A stretch of DNA of 64,000 bases from Campylorhamphus procurvoides (taxonomy: Eukaryota > Chordata > Aves > Passeriformes > Dendrocolaptidae): positions 124,001-188,000 of the forward strand of contig WBMV01006214.1 of NCBI GenBank assembly GCA_013396655.1, given 5' to 3'. The notes below the pieces were generated by a model. That model saw only the letters and a program-made list of their open reading frames with translations. It had not been told where the DNA came from and did not search any database. Shown piece after piece: positions 26,577 to 39,378 of the stretch (within the stretch, counting starts at the first letter, position 1; each line of letters begins with the position of its first letter). A program made the position numbers and the translations under genes.

Positions 26577-29500
26577 GTTTGTCTTAGATTTAAATAATAC
26601 TGTCTTCAGCTTGATACTTATGCCTGCCCAACTAATAATTTCCTTTAAATTTAGTGGAACACATCAGGAACAGCACGATGTTGTCTAGAATTATGTAAAA
26701 AACTCAGAAATCTTTGACAAACCTTTGTTCATTGAGTTTCTGAGATACTATTTTGGTTCACAGGAAAACAGAACATGGGTATTACAATTAATTCACAGTT
26801 TTGCAAGAAACAGTCCCAAATTTAAAACTGAATAAATTCACTGAGCTTTTGTTCTTTCACTAGTATCAAAAAAACAACTCAAATGGAGTATCTTATTGAA
26901 GTGTTTTGCTTTCCGTAACCTGCAAGGAAGTAATTCTCTGCCATTCCCTTTGTCACTGAGAAGCTATATCAGCATTGCTGCTTAGGAAATTTTAAGGAAG
27001 GCTAAATGTAGTAGCAGCTTTCTTCTTAACGCGGCATGCTAGCAACAAAATATTCTCTTGCTAATAACAGCTTCTGCTTCTATTTTGCACTGGGATAATT
27101 GCAGTTACCAACTGTGAATTTTACCATGCTTTGTTTGGATTCAAATAAAAATCAAGTTCACCGGTGATGGTTTCATTTTGTGCTCTGTCTCACCCTCATC
27201 TGTGTCATTTTTTCTCACAGTGGGCCCATCCAGCAGGGTTAGGAGTGGATAGCAAGAAGCTTTTTCACCTTTTTGTTCAGTGCTACTCCAGGTTTCTGCA
27301 AGTAACACTGGTGGAGGAATGCCACTGTTCACTGGTATTACAGCCCACTGCAGGAACATCACCTCTCTGATGTGCAGAGATGTGCTGGCTTTTGGTGGGG
27401 AAAAAAATGTGCTGTTATACATCTCCCAAACCCGTGCTTTTAAAATAATACATAGAATTTAGATCCCTTCTCATGCTTTTACAACAGTATATAGACTTTA
27501 GATACGTCTTAACACTTTCAAAATGAAACACTGAATAATTTTACACCTTACACTATGCAGGTAAATAATATCTTTATAATTTATTGTGACACAAATATAC
27601 ATTTCTGAACTCGGGCTCCAAATAAAGTAAACAGTAAAAATAAAAATTTCTCTCTTACAAGCTTTTGTTGTTCTTGCTAAAGCTAAAATTTGCTGAGGAA
27701 AAAGCAGTCAGAGTGAGGCAGCTGTTAGAAGAGAGAATCCAACTTCATCAGGTCACTCACTTGCCTGCTTTGGACTGTAACCAGGCTGATCGCCAGCCCA
27801 ACAGGCAGCATCTGCCTCTCTGGCACTGTCCCCTCACAGGCATCTCTGGAGTGGTTTCTGCATCTCTTGCAATTAGTCAAGTTTCTGAGTGATTTTTTAA
27901 TCATTTTTATGTCATTTCCTTCAGATTTGGAAATATTTAAAGGTATTTTAACCTACTTGAAAGTGAGGCACTTGAAGTGTCGCGCTGTTTCTGCAAATTA
28001 AAATACAGGAGCTTGTTCTGCACTTACATTCCGTTTAGGGTTTTGTATTCCTGAAATGTTATATTTTGATTTGGATTTGTGGCGCGGCTGTGTCTCCAGC
28101 ACTCTTCTTAAGCAGAAGCAGAGTGTCGCGGGAGGCACAAACTGAAAATCGTGTTTCAAATGTTTTTGGGTTTTTTTCTAAAATGAGAGATAAAATACCT
28201 CACTTCCCACTGCATGTCACTTAAGGGGGGAAGCACATGGGTGCTTCTCTGTGGAGCCCTGAAGGTGCTCATGAGTTATGATACAGTTGTCTTTGTAGGC
28301 AAATGAATTGGGACTACCATGTGTTAGAAGCTTACATGCATTACCCCAGTCACAGGACATAAAAGTTTTAACTTTCTCATCTTTTTAACATGTATGCACC
28401 TTTATTCATGTATTGACATAAATTATTCTCTTATGCATGGGTATGCTAGTTTTGAATAGCTTATCTTCCTAATTTTGATTGCTTATCCCTTGGGGCTACA
28501 TGTCAAAATATGAGAGAGCCACAACAGAGCAAGCAGGACATAATGAACAAGATACAAAAAGTCATATGGTTTGTGTGCTGTGCACTTTTCTTGTGTAGGT
28601 TCCAAGGATATCTGGTAATACTATTATTTGGTCAAATATAAATCTCGGGTCCAGTTTATGTTCTCCATTTTAACAAGAAAGAATTGGGAAGGAATTTGCA
28701 TTTTGCTTGGTGTAAATATATAGTGTCTTTTGGAGAAGTTAGTTGGTTTGATGGTAAAGTGCAATATGTTTGGCTACTACCAGGTTCTTGTGAAAGGAGA
28801 GTGAAACATCGTCTATGTTCTTTGTATCTTAAAGTTATATATAAGCCACAACTTTCTTAGGTTCTTGAACCTTCTTACAGGGGTCCTTTTAGTTCTGTGA
28901 AAGCAAGCTGCCTACATAGGTGCTGGATAGATAGATTTAGATTTAAGTATATATATATATATTTAAGTATATATATATTTAAGTATATGTATTTATATAT
29001 ATATGTAAATATATATATATATCTCATTCCATTTTCTGTTGAAATGTTTTCAGTTGGGCAGAATGAAGATGGAATTTCGGAATTCCCCATATTTAGATTT
29101 TATGTTTACAGATTGATACAAGCAAGCTATTGCTAAATCACAGTTTCTTCTTACATTGAGCTACATTTGTGTGTTCATGTAAGCAAAAGCACAGATTTTA
29201 GTGGATTTATTATTTGGGCATTTACATTGGTTCATTTTTTTTAAATCTCTATAATTGGTATAGGGTTTAACTTCTTTGGATGCTTTATTTGCATGTGCAG
29301 TTAAACCCTATTAACATCATCCACATTTATTTTTATCATGTAGACATGCTAGCATAGATCCGTTTAGAACTCAGTTCAACCTTGAGTGTATGTAGGGATG
29401 GTTTCTCTGCAATATATAAAATTATGTAATAAGGTGTCCATCTATCTATAAAATCTGAAGGAAAGATAAATTAAAACAAGGCATCTTGAAACATATCGAT

Positions 29501-30279
29501 TCTGTTTTTACAGAAAGCAAACTCAGTGACTGTCTGCAGAAGATCCCAAGAAGTGATTTTCTGTGAATACATAAAATCTGATGACTTATGGACTGACTTG
29601 TTAATAACTTTTTTCCACAATGGGGCTGTTGTGTGGTTTCCATAATGCTGTAAATCATGATTAAACACATAAAAAAGATTGTCACCCAAGATCCATTTTA
29701 AGCCAAGTGAAACATAATGCAATATAAAATTTACATCATTTTCTTGATTAACCCTGATGAACCTTCAGTCATTATCCATTATGGTAAGAGTAAATTGGAA
29801 ATGTTGCTTTGTTAATAAAACATGTATAGACATTTTCATGAGTCATAGATTTGATAGTTATTAACAGCTGACACATTCATAATGAAATACTGTGCTTTGG
29901 CTTTCCATGAAATTACAGTACTGTGTAAGGCTGCGCTGCTGTGTCCTGTACTTCAGGTCTGTATTTTGGTACCCTTTGCACATCAGATAATTTTGAATAT
30001 CGATCTAAAACCAGAATATAAATACAGGCAAGAGTTTTCACAACTTGAACATTTTGGTGCTGAATCTCTGTGTGTCTTTCACTTATGTTTCATAGGGATT
30101 CTTAGCAGCACCAAAATAATTTAACAATTTAAAACTACTTGTCTTTGTCATCCATGGAAGCCTGCAAAGTTTTGCTCCCTTTGCTTCTATGCCAGCAATG
30201 TTTTCTAATACAAACTGCTGTTGCCTCTCTAATGACTAAGTGTTCTTGGATCTGACCTTAATCATTTAAACTGCATTTG
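26577..30279 (+). other. AFF3: AFF3 intron, no gene seen apart from an AT repeat
   Basis: Contains the AT-rich repeat at 28,945-29,022 and otherwise unremarkable AT-rich sequence. A small CpG-containing patch lies near 27,980-28,155. No exon recognised. Confidence 0.65.
28945..29022. repeat. AT-rich minisatellite-like repeat
   Basis: Alternating TA runs are punctuated by TTTAAGTA, giving about three imperfect units of roughly 18 bp followed by TA runs broken by TGTA. This is simple sequence within the intron; open frames rich in Tyr/Ile across it on both strands are artefacts of the repeat. Confidence 0.9.
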
Positions 30280-32967
30280 AAAGGGGAAGAGGATAAAACC
30301 AGGCTCGATAGAGATGGGCCTTGGGGTGGCATGCCAGTGTTGGGGGTGAAATCAATAGCCCAGCTGAAGTGCATCGACACCAATGCATGCAGTGTGGGTA
30401 GCATGCTTCCCATGCAGTGGGAGGCCATTGTGCAGCAGGAAGACTGGGATGTAGTTGCCATCATGGAAACACTGTGGGATGACTCTCATGGCTGGAGTGC
30501 AGCCGTGGGTTGTTATAAGCTCCTCAGAAGGTATGGACAAGGAAGGAGAGGTGGTGGAGTGGCTCTGTACGTTAAGGAGTGTTTTGACTCTATAGAGCTC
30601 AAGGATAGTGATGATAAGGTTGAGTGCCTATGGGTGAGAATTAGGGAGAAGGATAAAAAGTAGACATCCTGATGGGAGTCTGTTAGAGACCACCCAAAGA
30701 GGATGATGAGGCAGATGAAAGCTTCTGTAAGAGGCTGGCTACTGTTCCATGATCGCTAGCCCTTGTTGTTGTGAGAGACTTTAACCTGCCAGATGTTTGC
30801 TGGAAATTCAACACAGTGCAGAGGAGGCAGTCTGGGAGGCTTCTGGAGTGTGTGGAAGTTAAATTCCTGGCACAGCTGGTAAGCCAACCTGCCAGGGGCA
30901 GTGCCCCTCTGTTTATGAACCTCTGATCTGCCGTTCATGAACCGAGAAGGGCAGCTAGGAGGTGTGCTGGTCAGAAGGCATCTTGGGCATAGCAGGCACA
31001 AAATTATAGAGTTCTCAATTCTTGGTGAAGTGAGGAAGGGGATCAACAAAGCCTCTACCCTGGACTTTCTTGAGGACAGCTTCAGCCTGTTCAGGACACT
31101 GGTTCAGAGAGTCTCTCAGGAAACAGCCCTTAAAAACAAAGGGATCCAGAACAACTGGACATAATTTAGAAAGGAAATCCTAAAGGTGCAGATGCTGTGC
31201 CAGTAGATGAGCTGGTGGGGAAGAAGGCTGGCCTGGCTGAACAGGGAGCTTTTGTTAGAACTCAGGGTAAAAAAGTTAACTTAGGACCTTTGGAAGAAGG
31301 GACAGGTGACTCAGGAAGAGTCAAAGGATGGTGTTAGGTCATGTAGAGAGAAAACAAAAAAGGTAAAAGCTTAGCTATAACCCAATTTGGTCATGTTGGT
31401 AAAAGATAATAAGACATGTTTTTATAAATGCATTAACAACAAAAATAGAGCTGGGGAAAATCTCCTGCCTATACTGGATGCAGAGGGGAATATTGTAATC
31501 AAGAATATGGTAAAGGCTGAGGTACTTAATGTCTTCCTTGCCTCAGTTCTTCGTAGAAAGCTCAGTTATGCTCAGGGTACCCAGCCCCTGAGCTGCTATA
31601 CTGGGACAGGGAGCAGAATAAACCCCCTGTAATCTAGCGGGTAGTAGTTGGTAACCTGCTGAGCCGCTCAAACACTCACAAGTTTATGGGGCCAGATGGG
31701 ATCCACTCGAGGATACCACAGGAGCTGGTGGAAGAGGTCATGAAGCCACTCTCTGTCAATTTATCATCAGTCATGACTAACCAGGGCTGTCCCAGATGAC
31801 TGGAGGCTACCGTGTGTGACACCTATCTACAAGAAGGGTTGGAAAGAGGATCTGGGGAACTATAGACCAGTCAGTCTGGCTACAGTGCCAGGGAAGGTTA
31901 TGGAACAGATATCTTATAGGGCCATCATGCAGCATGTACAGGACAGCCAGGGACTCAGGCCCAACCAGCCTGGGTTTGTGAAAGGCAGGTCCTACTTGAC
32001 CAGCCCGATCTTCTTTTATGACCAGGTGACTTGCTTAGTGGATGAGGGAAAGGCTGTAGATGTAGTTTAGCTGGACTTCAGCAAAGGCTTTGATACTGTC
32101 TCCCACAGCATTCCCCTGGAGAAGCTGGCAGCCCATGGCTTGGACAGGTGCACTCTTTGCTGGATTAAGAAATGTCTGGATCACTGAGCCCAAAGAGTAA
32201 TAGTGAATGGAGTTGCATCCAGTTGGTGACTGGTCATTAGTAGTGTTCTCCCAGCTTAACTTTTGGGGCCAGTTCTGTTTAATATCTATATCAATGATCT
32301 GGAAGAGGGGATTGAGTGCACTCTCAATCAGCTCGCAGATGGCACTAAGTTGGGTGGGAGTGTTAATCTGCTGGAGAGCAGGAAGGCTCTGCAGAGGCAT
32401 TTGGACAGGTTGAATCCATGGGCCAAGGCCAGTTGTATGGGATTCAACAAGGTGAAGTGCTGGGTCATGCACTTGGGTCACAACAACCCCATGCAGCACT
32501 ATTGGATGGGGTCAGAGTGGCTGGAAAGGTGATCTGTGGAAAAGGACCTGGCAGTGGTGGTGGACGGCAGCTGAACGTGAGCCAGAGAGTGCCCAGGTGG
32601 CCAAGAAGGCCAAAGGCATCCTGGCCTGTGTCAGAAATAGTGTGGCCTGCAGGGCAGTGGTTGTCCCTGTGTACTCAGCACTGTTGAGGCTTAACCTCAG
32701 TTATGCCTCCCTACAAGAAAGACATTGAAGTTCTGGAGTGTGTCCATAGAAGGGGAGTGGACCTGGTGAAGGGTCTGGAGTACAAATCCTTTGAGGCAGT
32801 GAGCTGGGGTTGTTTAGCCCAGAGAAAAGAAGGCTCAGGGGGTACCTTCTTGCTCTGTACAACCACCTGACAGGAGGTTGTAGGCAGGTAGGGGTCAGCC
32901 TCTTCTCCCGGGCAGCCAGGGACAGGAGAAGAGGAACCTCCTTCAAGCTGTGCCAGGGGAGGTTCAG
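30280..32967 (+). mobile_element. Long CR1 LINE copy with endonuclease and reverse transcriptase remains, 3' end missing
   Basis: This is the longest CR1 here, about 2.7 kb. Near its start (30,277-30,663) it encodes an endonuclease-like segment with KSIAQLKCIDTNA, METLWDDSHGWSAA and GRRGGGVALYVKE. Further on come reverse-transcriptase blocks: TPIYKKGWKEDLGNYRPVSL (31,816 on), a [15 protein letters not shown] block (32,263 on) and [15 protein letters not shown]. The catalytic-motif site reads A-D-G-T at 32,335-32,346, where an active polymerase would have two Asp. Many stops and frameshifts separate the pieces, so it is dead. CR1 similarity fades after GGGGAGGTTCAGG near 32,967 with no 3' untranslated region or ATTCTATG tail. 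Most CR1 copies lose the 5' end instead, so a later deletion probably removed this 3' end. Confidence 0.92.
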
Positions 32968-33957
32968 GAAAGACATCACTTGTACCAGGTTGAATTGCAC
33001 GGTAACGTTTTCCCACCACTTGCAGAACTTTCACTTTGTGTGTGCCATATGAAGTAATTACCCTTGTGTATTCATCAGTCCTGCAATTAGCTGTGGCAAA
33101 TGGATCACTGTACGGAGCCCCATGGAAAGAATAGGCTATTTAAGTTGCTGGGAAAAAAAATGGGTGCAAGGAAGTGTTTTTTTCTTAAAAAGACCTTTTG
33201 TCAAAAGAAAGATCATAGAGGCAAAACATACTTTTTTCACAATTTGCAGGAGACTTTTTGATTAATTTAGAATGTGTTAGGTTTTAGGAAACTATTTTAA
33301 TTTTTATTAGGTGTTAGGTTAACTTTTATTAAGTTTTAATTTTTTTTTTATTACAGAAACTAGCACTTAAAAATCTTTATTGGTGGAAATTCAGTTTTCA
33401 GCAAACACATCAATAGGAAGCTCAACAAACATTTTAAATAAAGTATTAAACACTTACTGCAAAATGTCAAATAGATTTTTAAAAGGCCAGAATTTTTTCA
33501 TTACATTTTAAAAGTTCAGAACATCCCTAGAAATCACGCAGTGATAGGAGTAAATTCAGTTTATTGCGCTATTCAGTCTGACCAAGACTGTATGAATAAT
33601 TTGCCTGTGTGTGCACATCCTCTACAGAAATGAGCCAATAAAAAAAAAAGCTATAATTTTTGAGTAATTATGACTGTAAGGAGCCTAAAGAAGAAGTGTC
33701 AAGGAAGAAAACCACAGAAGCTTGGCAGATCACAACTGGAACAGTTTCCCGTGCATAGGGATGCAGTAAAAAGCAGAAATCGTTGTGGAGGAAAAGAGAC
33801 AAGTGGGGAGTTGTGTCTGACATCTCTGGCAGGGAAGCAATGTAAGAAGAAACTGGATCAGATATAGACATCACCAAGTTAGGTAAAGCCTCATGTAGCA
33901 GCCCAGGGAATTCAGTGCTGTTAGGTTAGGCAGAAAAAAAGGTTTCTCATTGATCCT
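32968..33957 (+). other. AFF3: AFF3 intron between two CR1 copies
   Basis: AT-rich spacer with repeated TTTTATTAGGTGTTAGGTTA-type wording near 33,280-33,330. No gene or known repeat family recognised. Confidence 0.65.
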
Positions 33958-34655
33958 CTCAGCTGAGAGCAGCCCTGAGAAGGACTTGGGAGTGTTGGTT
34001 GACGAGAAGCCTGGCCTGGCAATGTACTCTTGCAGCCCAGAAAGCCAGTGTCCTGGGCTGCATCAAAAGCAGTGTGACCACCAGGTCAAGGGAGCTGATT
34101 CTGGCCCTCTGCTCTGCTCTGGTGACCCCACTGAAGTACAGCATCCAGCTGTGGGATCCTCAGCACAGGTAGACTATGGGCCTATTGGAGTGAGTCCAGA
34201 GGAGGGCTGTGAAGATGTTCATAGGGCTGGAGCACCTCTTCCATGAAGACAGGCTGATAGTGCTGTGTTTGTCCAGACAGGAAAAGAGAAGACTCCAGGG
34301 GAGAACTTACAGCACGTTCCAGTACCTAAAGAGGGCCAGCAAGAGAGCTGAGGGAGGACTTCTTATAAGGGTTCATAGTGATAGGACAAGCAGGAATGGC
34401 GTCAGACTGAAAGACGATGGGTTTAGGTTAGATGTAAAGTAGAAATTCTCTGCTATGAGGGTGACAAGACAGTGGAACAGGTTGCCCAGTGAAGGTTGGA
34501 TGCCCTATTCCTGTAGGTGTTCAAGGCAAGGCTGTGTGGGACTTGGAGCAGCCTGGTCTAATTGAAGGTTTCCCTGCCCATGGCAGGGCGCCTGGAACGA
34601 GATGAGTTTAAGGTACCTTCCAGCACAAACCATTCTGTGATTCTGTGGTTCTACG
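33958..34655 (+). mobile_element. CR1 LINE 3' fragment
   Basis: About 700 bp beginning near GAGAGCAGCCCTGAGAAGG (translation EKDLGVLVDEKPG) and including GAGGGCTGTGAAGATG. It ends GTGATTCTGTGGTTCTACGA. It is 5'-truncated with an intact 3' tail. It overlaps in content with the end of the long copy 1 kb upstream, so it is a separate insertion, not that element's missing end. Confidence 0.93.
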
Positions 34656-37600
34656 AGCTGTGGTATTTCTTAATTACAACGTAAAAGTAACATTAACAAA
34701 AATAAAAGGGCTTCATTGTGGTTTGTCAGGTTTGTGCTCTTCGGTCTTGATTTTGTTTTTACCTCCACCTGAAAAATACAGATGAGGATACAAAAAGAAT
34801 ACTTTGTCATATCTGCACTATCTGTTTCTTGACATTCAAGATATCCACTTAATTTCTGGAGATTTTAAATATCACTTTGGATTGTGAAGAAAAAGAAATG
34901 CTCATTCCAGGTGTAAGATTGTTAACAGCAGTGAATTTTACACTTGTGAATATACTTTCAAAGAATGTATTGTTAGAGCAATGCAAAATCAAAAGTAATA
35001 GTAATGTTTTGTTTTTCACTTGGATCAGTGTTCATCTTAGGGATTTTTACTAGCAGTTTTAGTGTTAGAAAATAGTAAGGTATTGAATATAGGATTACCT
35101 ATTAACATTGAATGGCAGGTTTTTGGTTATCTATGTATACTGCAGGTATGGAATAATAAATTTTGATCATGTGATGGAGTTATTTTTCCTGAAAGTAAAA
35201 ATAAATCAGAGTTATGTCTCAATTTCTCTCATTGGACAAAACCACTGAGGGAAAAAAATGTGCATGTTTTATCTGCTGGGATAAAACATGGGTGGGAAGA
35301 GATGCTCTTATAAAAGCAAGTGGTGAACTAAATTGGATTTTTTTTTTAATGTTCCTCTGTTATGATGCTCTGGCTGAACAACTTAGATCTCCATCTCAAT
35401 TGCAGTCCTAGTTTTTCTCAGGATTTCAATACATGTTTAAAATTCAGTCTGGTTGCATGCGAAGCACTCACATTTTGTGAATGTCAGGTATGAGTGCTTG
35501 TAACTGCAAGTTAATAACTGCACCCACAATTAGCCTTTCCTTGGTTCGTTCCAGTTGCCCAGTGTTAGCCCTAAGAAGACCTGACTTGAACTCTGCGATG
35601 CTGATTTTGCAGATATGATATGTATATATTCACTCGTTTGGTCGATGCAATATATCTGCTCCTGAAAATATCGCTCCCAGTTTCGGACTTGGAATTTCCA
35701 GACAGATAATTAAAGCAATCTTGCACCTTCCAGCCTGCACCTGCCACCGTGTGAGCAGCTGCCCCAGCTCAACTCCCCCTGATCATATTCATGTTTGGTC
35801 GGTAGTGTTTCATGGCTAATACAAATCATAAACAGGCTATAAAAGCTGAAGCATCAATGAATCCTAGCTTTAAAATTGCTGGAAGCTAAAGTTTTAAAAC
35901 TGATACTGCAAAGTGAAAAATGAAATTTAACCAGGCATTTTGGTGAAGGAAAAATAATTTATTGGATGTAAGATGAAAAGCTGTGAGAGTAAACATCAAT
36001 CTCATCTTAGACACATGTCATTGATTGATGTTTGCTCTGTGCTGCTGCCTGGAGGTAAACTCTTTGAAATAGCAAAATAGGTACTTTATCTGTCTGTGGA
36101 TAGGAGCACAGTTTGTTAAGTTACTGCTTTTTTGAGACCCTGCTACATCTTTATGTTCAATCAAAGTGAAAACAGTAAATCAGAGTAATTGCTTTACCCC
36201 ACGGCATTCCTGTTTGTAAATGGGAAAAATACTGTAAAAATCCTCAAATTAACTTCTGCTGTTTAAGCTAGATAAAAAGCCTAAAAAAACCAGTTGCAAC
36301 CTAGGAAGGTATTTTATTGATTATGCCACTTGTTCATCAAATGCAGCCTCTTTGTTGTAATTTAACTGATAGTTCAAATGTCATTAGAGAAAACATTAAA
36401 TGCTCAAAAATGTAAGGTTGCCATCTCTCAGATCTCCCCATACCCCATTATCAATGAGTTTCCAAACAGAAATCATTTCTACTTAGCTGGAAATGGAACT
36501 GGTACCAAGAAATTGGCCAGCAAAAGCCCTGGACATGAACAGTGAAATAGAAAACAGGCATTAAATGATAGCACTTTCATGCTAAGCACAGCAATTCAGC
36601 AAGCAAGGTAATCTGAATTGGTGTAATTAAATCATCAGAGTTAAGACTGTTTTCTCAAAATATTTGGGGCTGTTGCCTTTACAGCATCTCAGACTGGTTA
36701 GTCCTTCTGAGTTTTAAAATATGGCAGAGATACTGGAATGATGGTACCTTTAAATTCAGAATCCTGTTTCCATTCTGAATTGAGTTTCATAATTACTGCC
36801 CTACATCAGGATTGGACTGCTTTTTATTGTGTTGTATAAGTTTTTCCTTTGACTTACTCTATTTAGCAACTTTGGCATAAATGTAGTAATTCCAGGGAGA
36901 ATTAGACTATTAAATATTTAAGAAAACGCCCTCACTTCAGCTGAAATTTAGCATATTGACTTGTGTGCCAGATTAAAATTGGTGGGGAAATGTTGAGAAT
37001 AATCGGTAAACCATTTTAAAATTTATTTTCTTGAAATATTGCCTGTTTTCCATGGCTTTGAAGCAGTTTCAACTTTGTTCATAATTCAAAAATGACCGTG
37101 TGCTAAAATTTAATTACAAAGATATATGTGAGCTTGCAGAAAACTTGTTCATAGGTCTAATTTATTCTTGAAATGCACATACCTTTTAGTTAGTTACTGT
37201 ATGGGTTGTGTTCTTGGGCTGGATTTTTGTTTGTTTGTAACAAGATCAGCACTGTACACTTCAGGGGATATTCAGGGACTGCACCCGGCAGCTTGGGGTT
37301 GGTGTCATTCCGGTGATGCCAGGAGTGGGTGTTGTAGCCTGATGGCGTTTTGATGGAGCCTTTTAATGTGGTTAATTTTATTTATTTTATTTTTATTTGT
37401 TAATTATTTTAATGTGATTAATGTGATTTAATGAATGAACAAATGGGAAGGTTGACAAAATGTGGGAAAGAAGCTGAGCCCTGGGAGCTAGGTCTTCCCT
37501 AGCAAAGGGCTGCCAGGAGCCTGCAGGAACTGTGGGTTTGCAGGTTCAAGAAATAGTTGAATGTTAGTGTGAAGCATCAGCTCTGCTTTTGTAATTAATG

Positions 37601-38434
37601 TGTCTAGACTTCAGGTTCTGAAAGTTTTGTTCTAAGTGCCACAGGTAGCTGCTGGGGTGAAGGAGATCAGCCTCCTGGGTAAACATTAATTGCAAACAAA
37701 CAAGCTGCTCCTGATAAATTTATACCAGAAAACATATTTGTGTGGGGAGGTAGAAGGAAGGTGAGTGTGTATGTGGGTGTAGCAAAGCCCTTGCAATTCA
37801 GAAATAATGAACTAAATCTTTGGACTGGAAAATGATATTGGAAGGTCTGGAAAGGCAAAGGCAAGACTGCAGGTTGCTGTAAATGATAACGAGTTCAGGA
37901 ACTCTGGCCGTGTCTGTGTGTACATATGGTAACACCTTCCTCTGTCATGCTGGTAGGGCTGCCTGGGTCAAAGCCCTCTTCATTTTCTTCATTTGCCGGA
38001 AAATAAACTGATGAGGTAACAGGGGAGTCCCTGCAATCTCACCTTCAGTTTACCTACCCGATTCTGTAACAGCCTCAAAGATGCCAGCTCTTACAAGGAT
38101 GGTGATCTCATAACAAAATAACAGTACCCTGCCTGAGTCTCTCCTTGGTGGAGCAGCAATTTTGTGGTTTCTGAAAAGGTCAAGCAGCATCATTAATACA
38201 CACCATACGCCTGTGAAGGCATGTAATTCCTCAGTGAAGGTGCAGTGCTTTTGTTTGTGGAAAAGGACATCTTCCTCTGAATACAAATTGGTGTTCCTTA
38301 AAACTGAAGGACAGGAGGATATCTTGGTGCACTGTCTCCACCCAGTTCATCATGGAGATTGGACCTCTTTATTTGAATTGCTCCAAGAAGTGATGTGTGA
38401 GGGAGGTAAATTGAGTCAGAAATAGTGTGCTTTC

Positions 38435-38465
38435 AAAAAAAAAAAAAAAAGGTAACAAAAAAAAG
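38435..38465. repeat. Poly-A tract
   Basis: A run of about 17 A is followed by GGTAAC and a second shorter A run. No retrocopy or SINE body is recognisable just upstream, so it is listed as simple sequence. Confidence 0.8.
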
Positions 38466-39362
38466 GAGATTCTTCAAAACTTAAAACTTTAGGCTTTTTA
38501 TATGATTGCTTTCAGCCTAGCCTGAGACAACATAACTCTTTGGACTTTGTAGGAGATTAAACCCAGCTGCAGGTTTTTCAGGTAAAATTATTGCTCTGCT
38601 CCTAGGCTGTCCCCTGAGCCATCTCTATTTCTAATTAAGGACTAAAGGAAGCTGTTCCTTCTGATGTCAGGAGTAGTGTGAAGAAAGCTTTGAGTATGAG
38701 CTTCACATGCTCAGCTTGTGCATGGCCAAACAGTGGGTAGCCATCAAAGTAATCTTCTAAAAGGCATTACCACAAATCGACATTTATTCAACATTCATAC
38801 TCTGAGAAGTTTGGCAATCCCTTGGAATTCTGATTTGTCAGATATCTGAGAGTGCAATTATTCAAAGTATCCTGGAAGAAGCAGAGGAGGTAGGGCTGCT
38901 GTGACCGTGTGGTGGTGATGGTGTGCTGAAAGTGCTCTGAGACAGACACTGGTATGCAGACACAATTAATTGGTAAATTCAGTATGTTTCTTGGCAGATC
39001 TCAGGGCTGAGATAAATCAAAAAAAGCAGTGTGCCAAATTTGAGAAAGTTTCATTTCTATCATACAACCTTTATTCATATATAGCTTTTGCAAGTGTTTG
39101 ACTTGTTGCTTATGCTTTGGTTCATGTCCTCTAAACAAAAATTTGAATCAGATGCAGCATTTTAAAACTAACAGTATATCATTTAAAAACTATTTATATT
39201 CACCCTTTTGGAGTTTGACCTGAATGAAACAAATGTAAATGACACTGACTTTGGAGAGATGAGTATTTGCACGTTCTTTGGTTTTCAGGTCTTACAGAAC
39301 TTCTTCAACATTTTAGTCCATACTAGCAAAATTCTTCATCAGTAAACTGCTGTATGCATATT

Positions 39363-39378
39363 ACACATATATATGTGT
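39363..39378. repeat. 16-bp AC/AT/GT palindrome
   Basis: ACACATATATATGTGT is an exact palindrome in a short TA/CA-rich patch. It is simple sequence without evident role. Confidence 0.85.

Noticed and set aside
28897..29136. Tyr/Ile-rich small proteins on both strands
   Set aside because: They are translations of the TA repeat.
30277..30663. 128-codon + strand frame as a host gene
   Set aside because: Translation is the CR1 endonuclease region (WDDSHGWSAA, GRRGGGVALYVKE), so it belongs to the retrotransposon.
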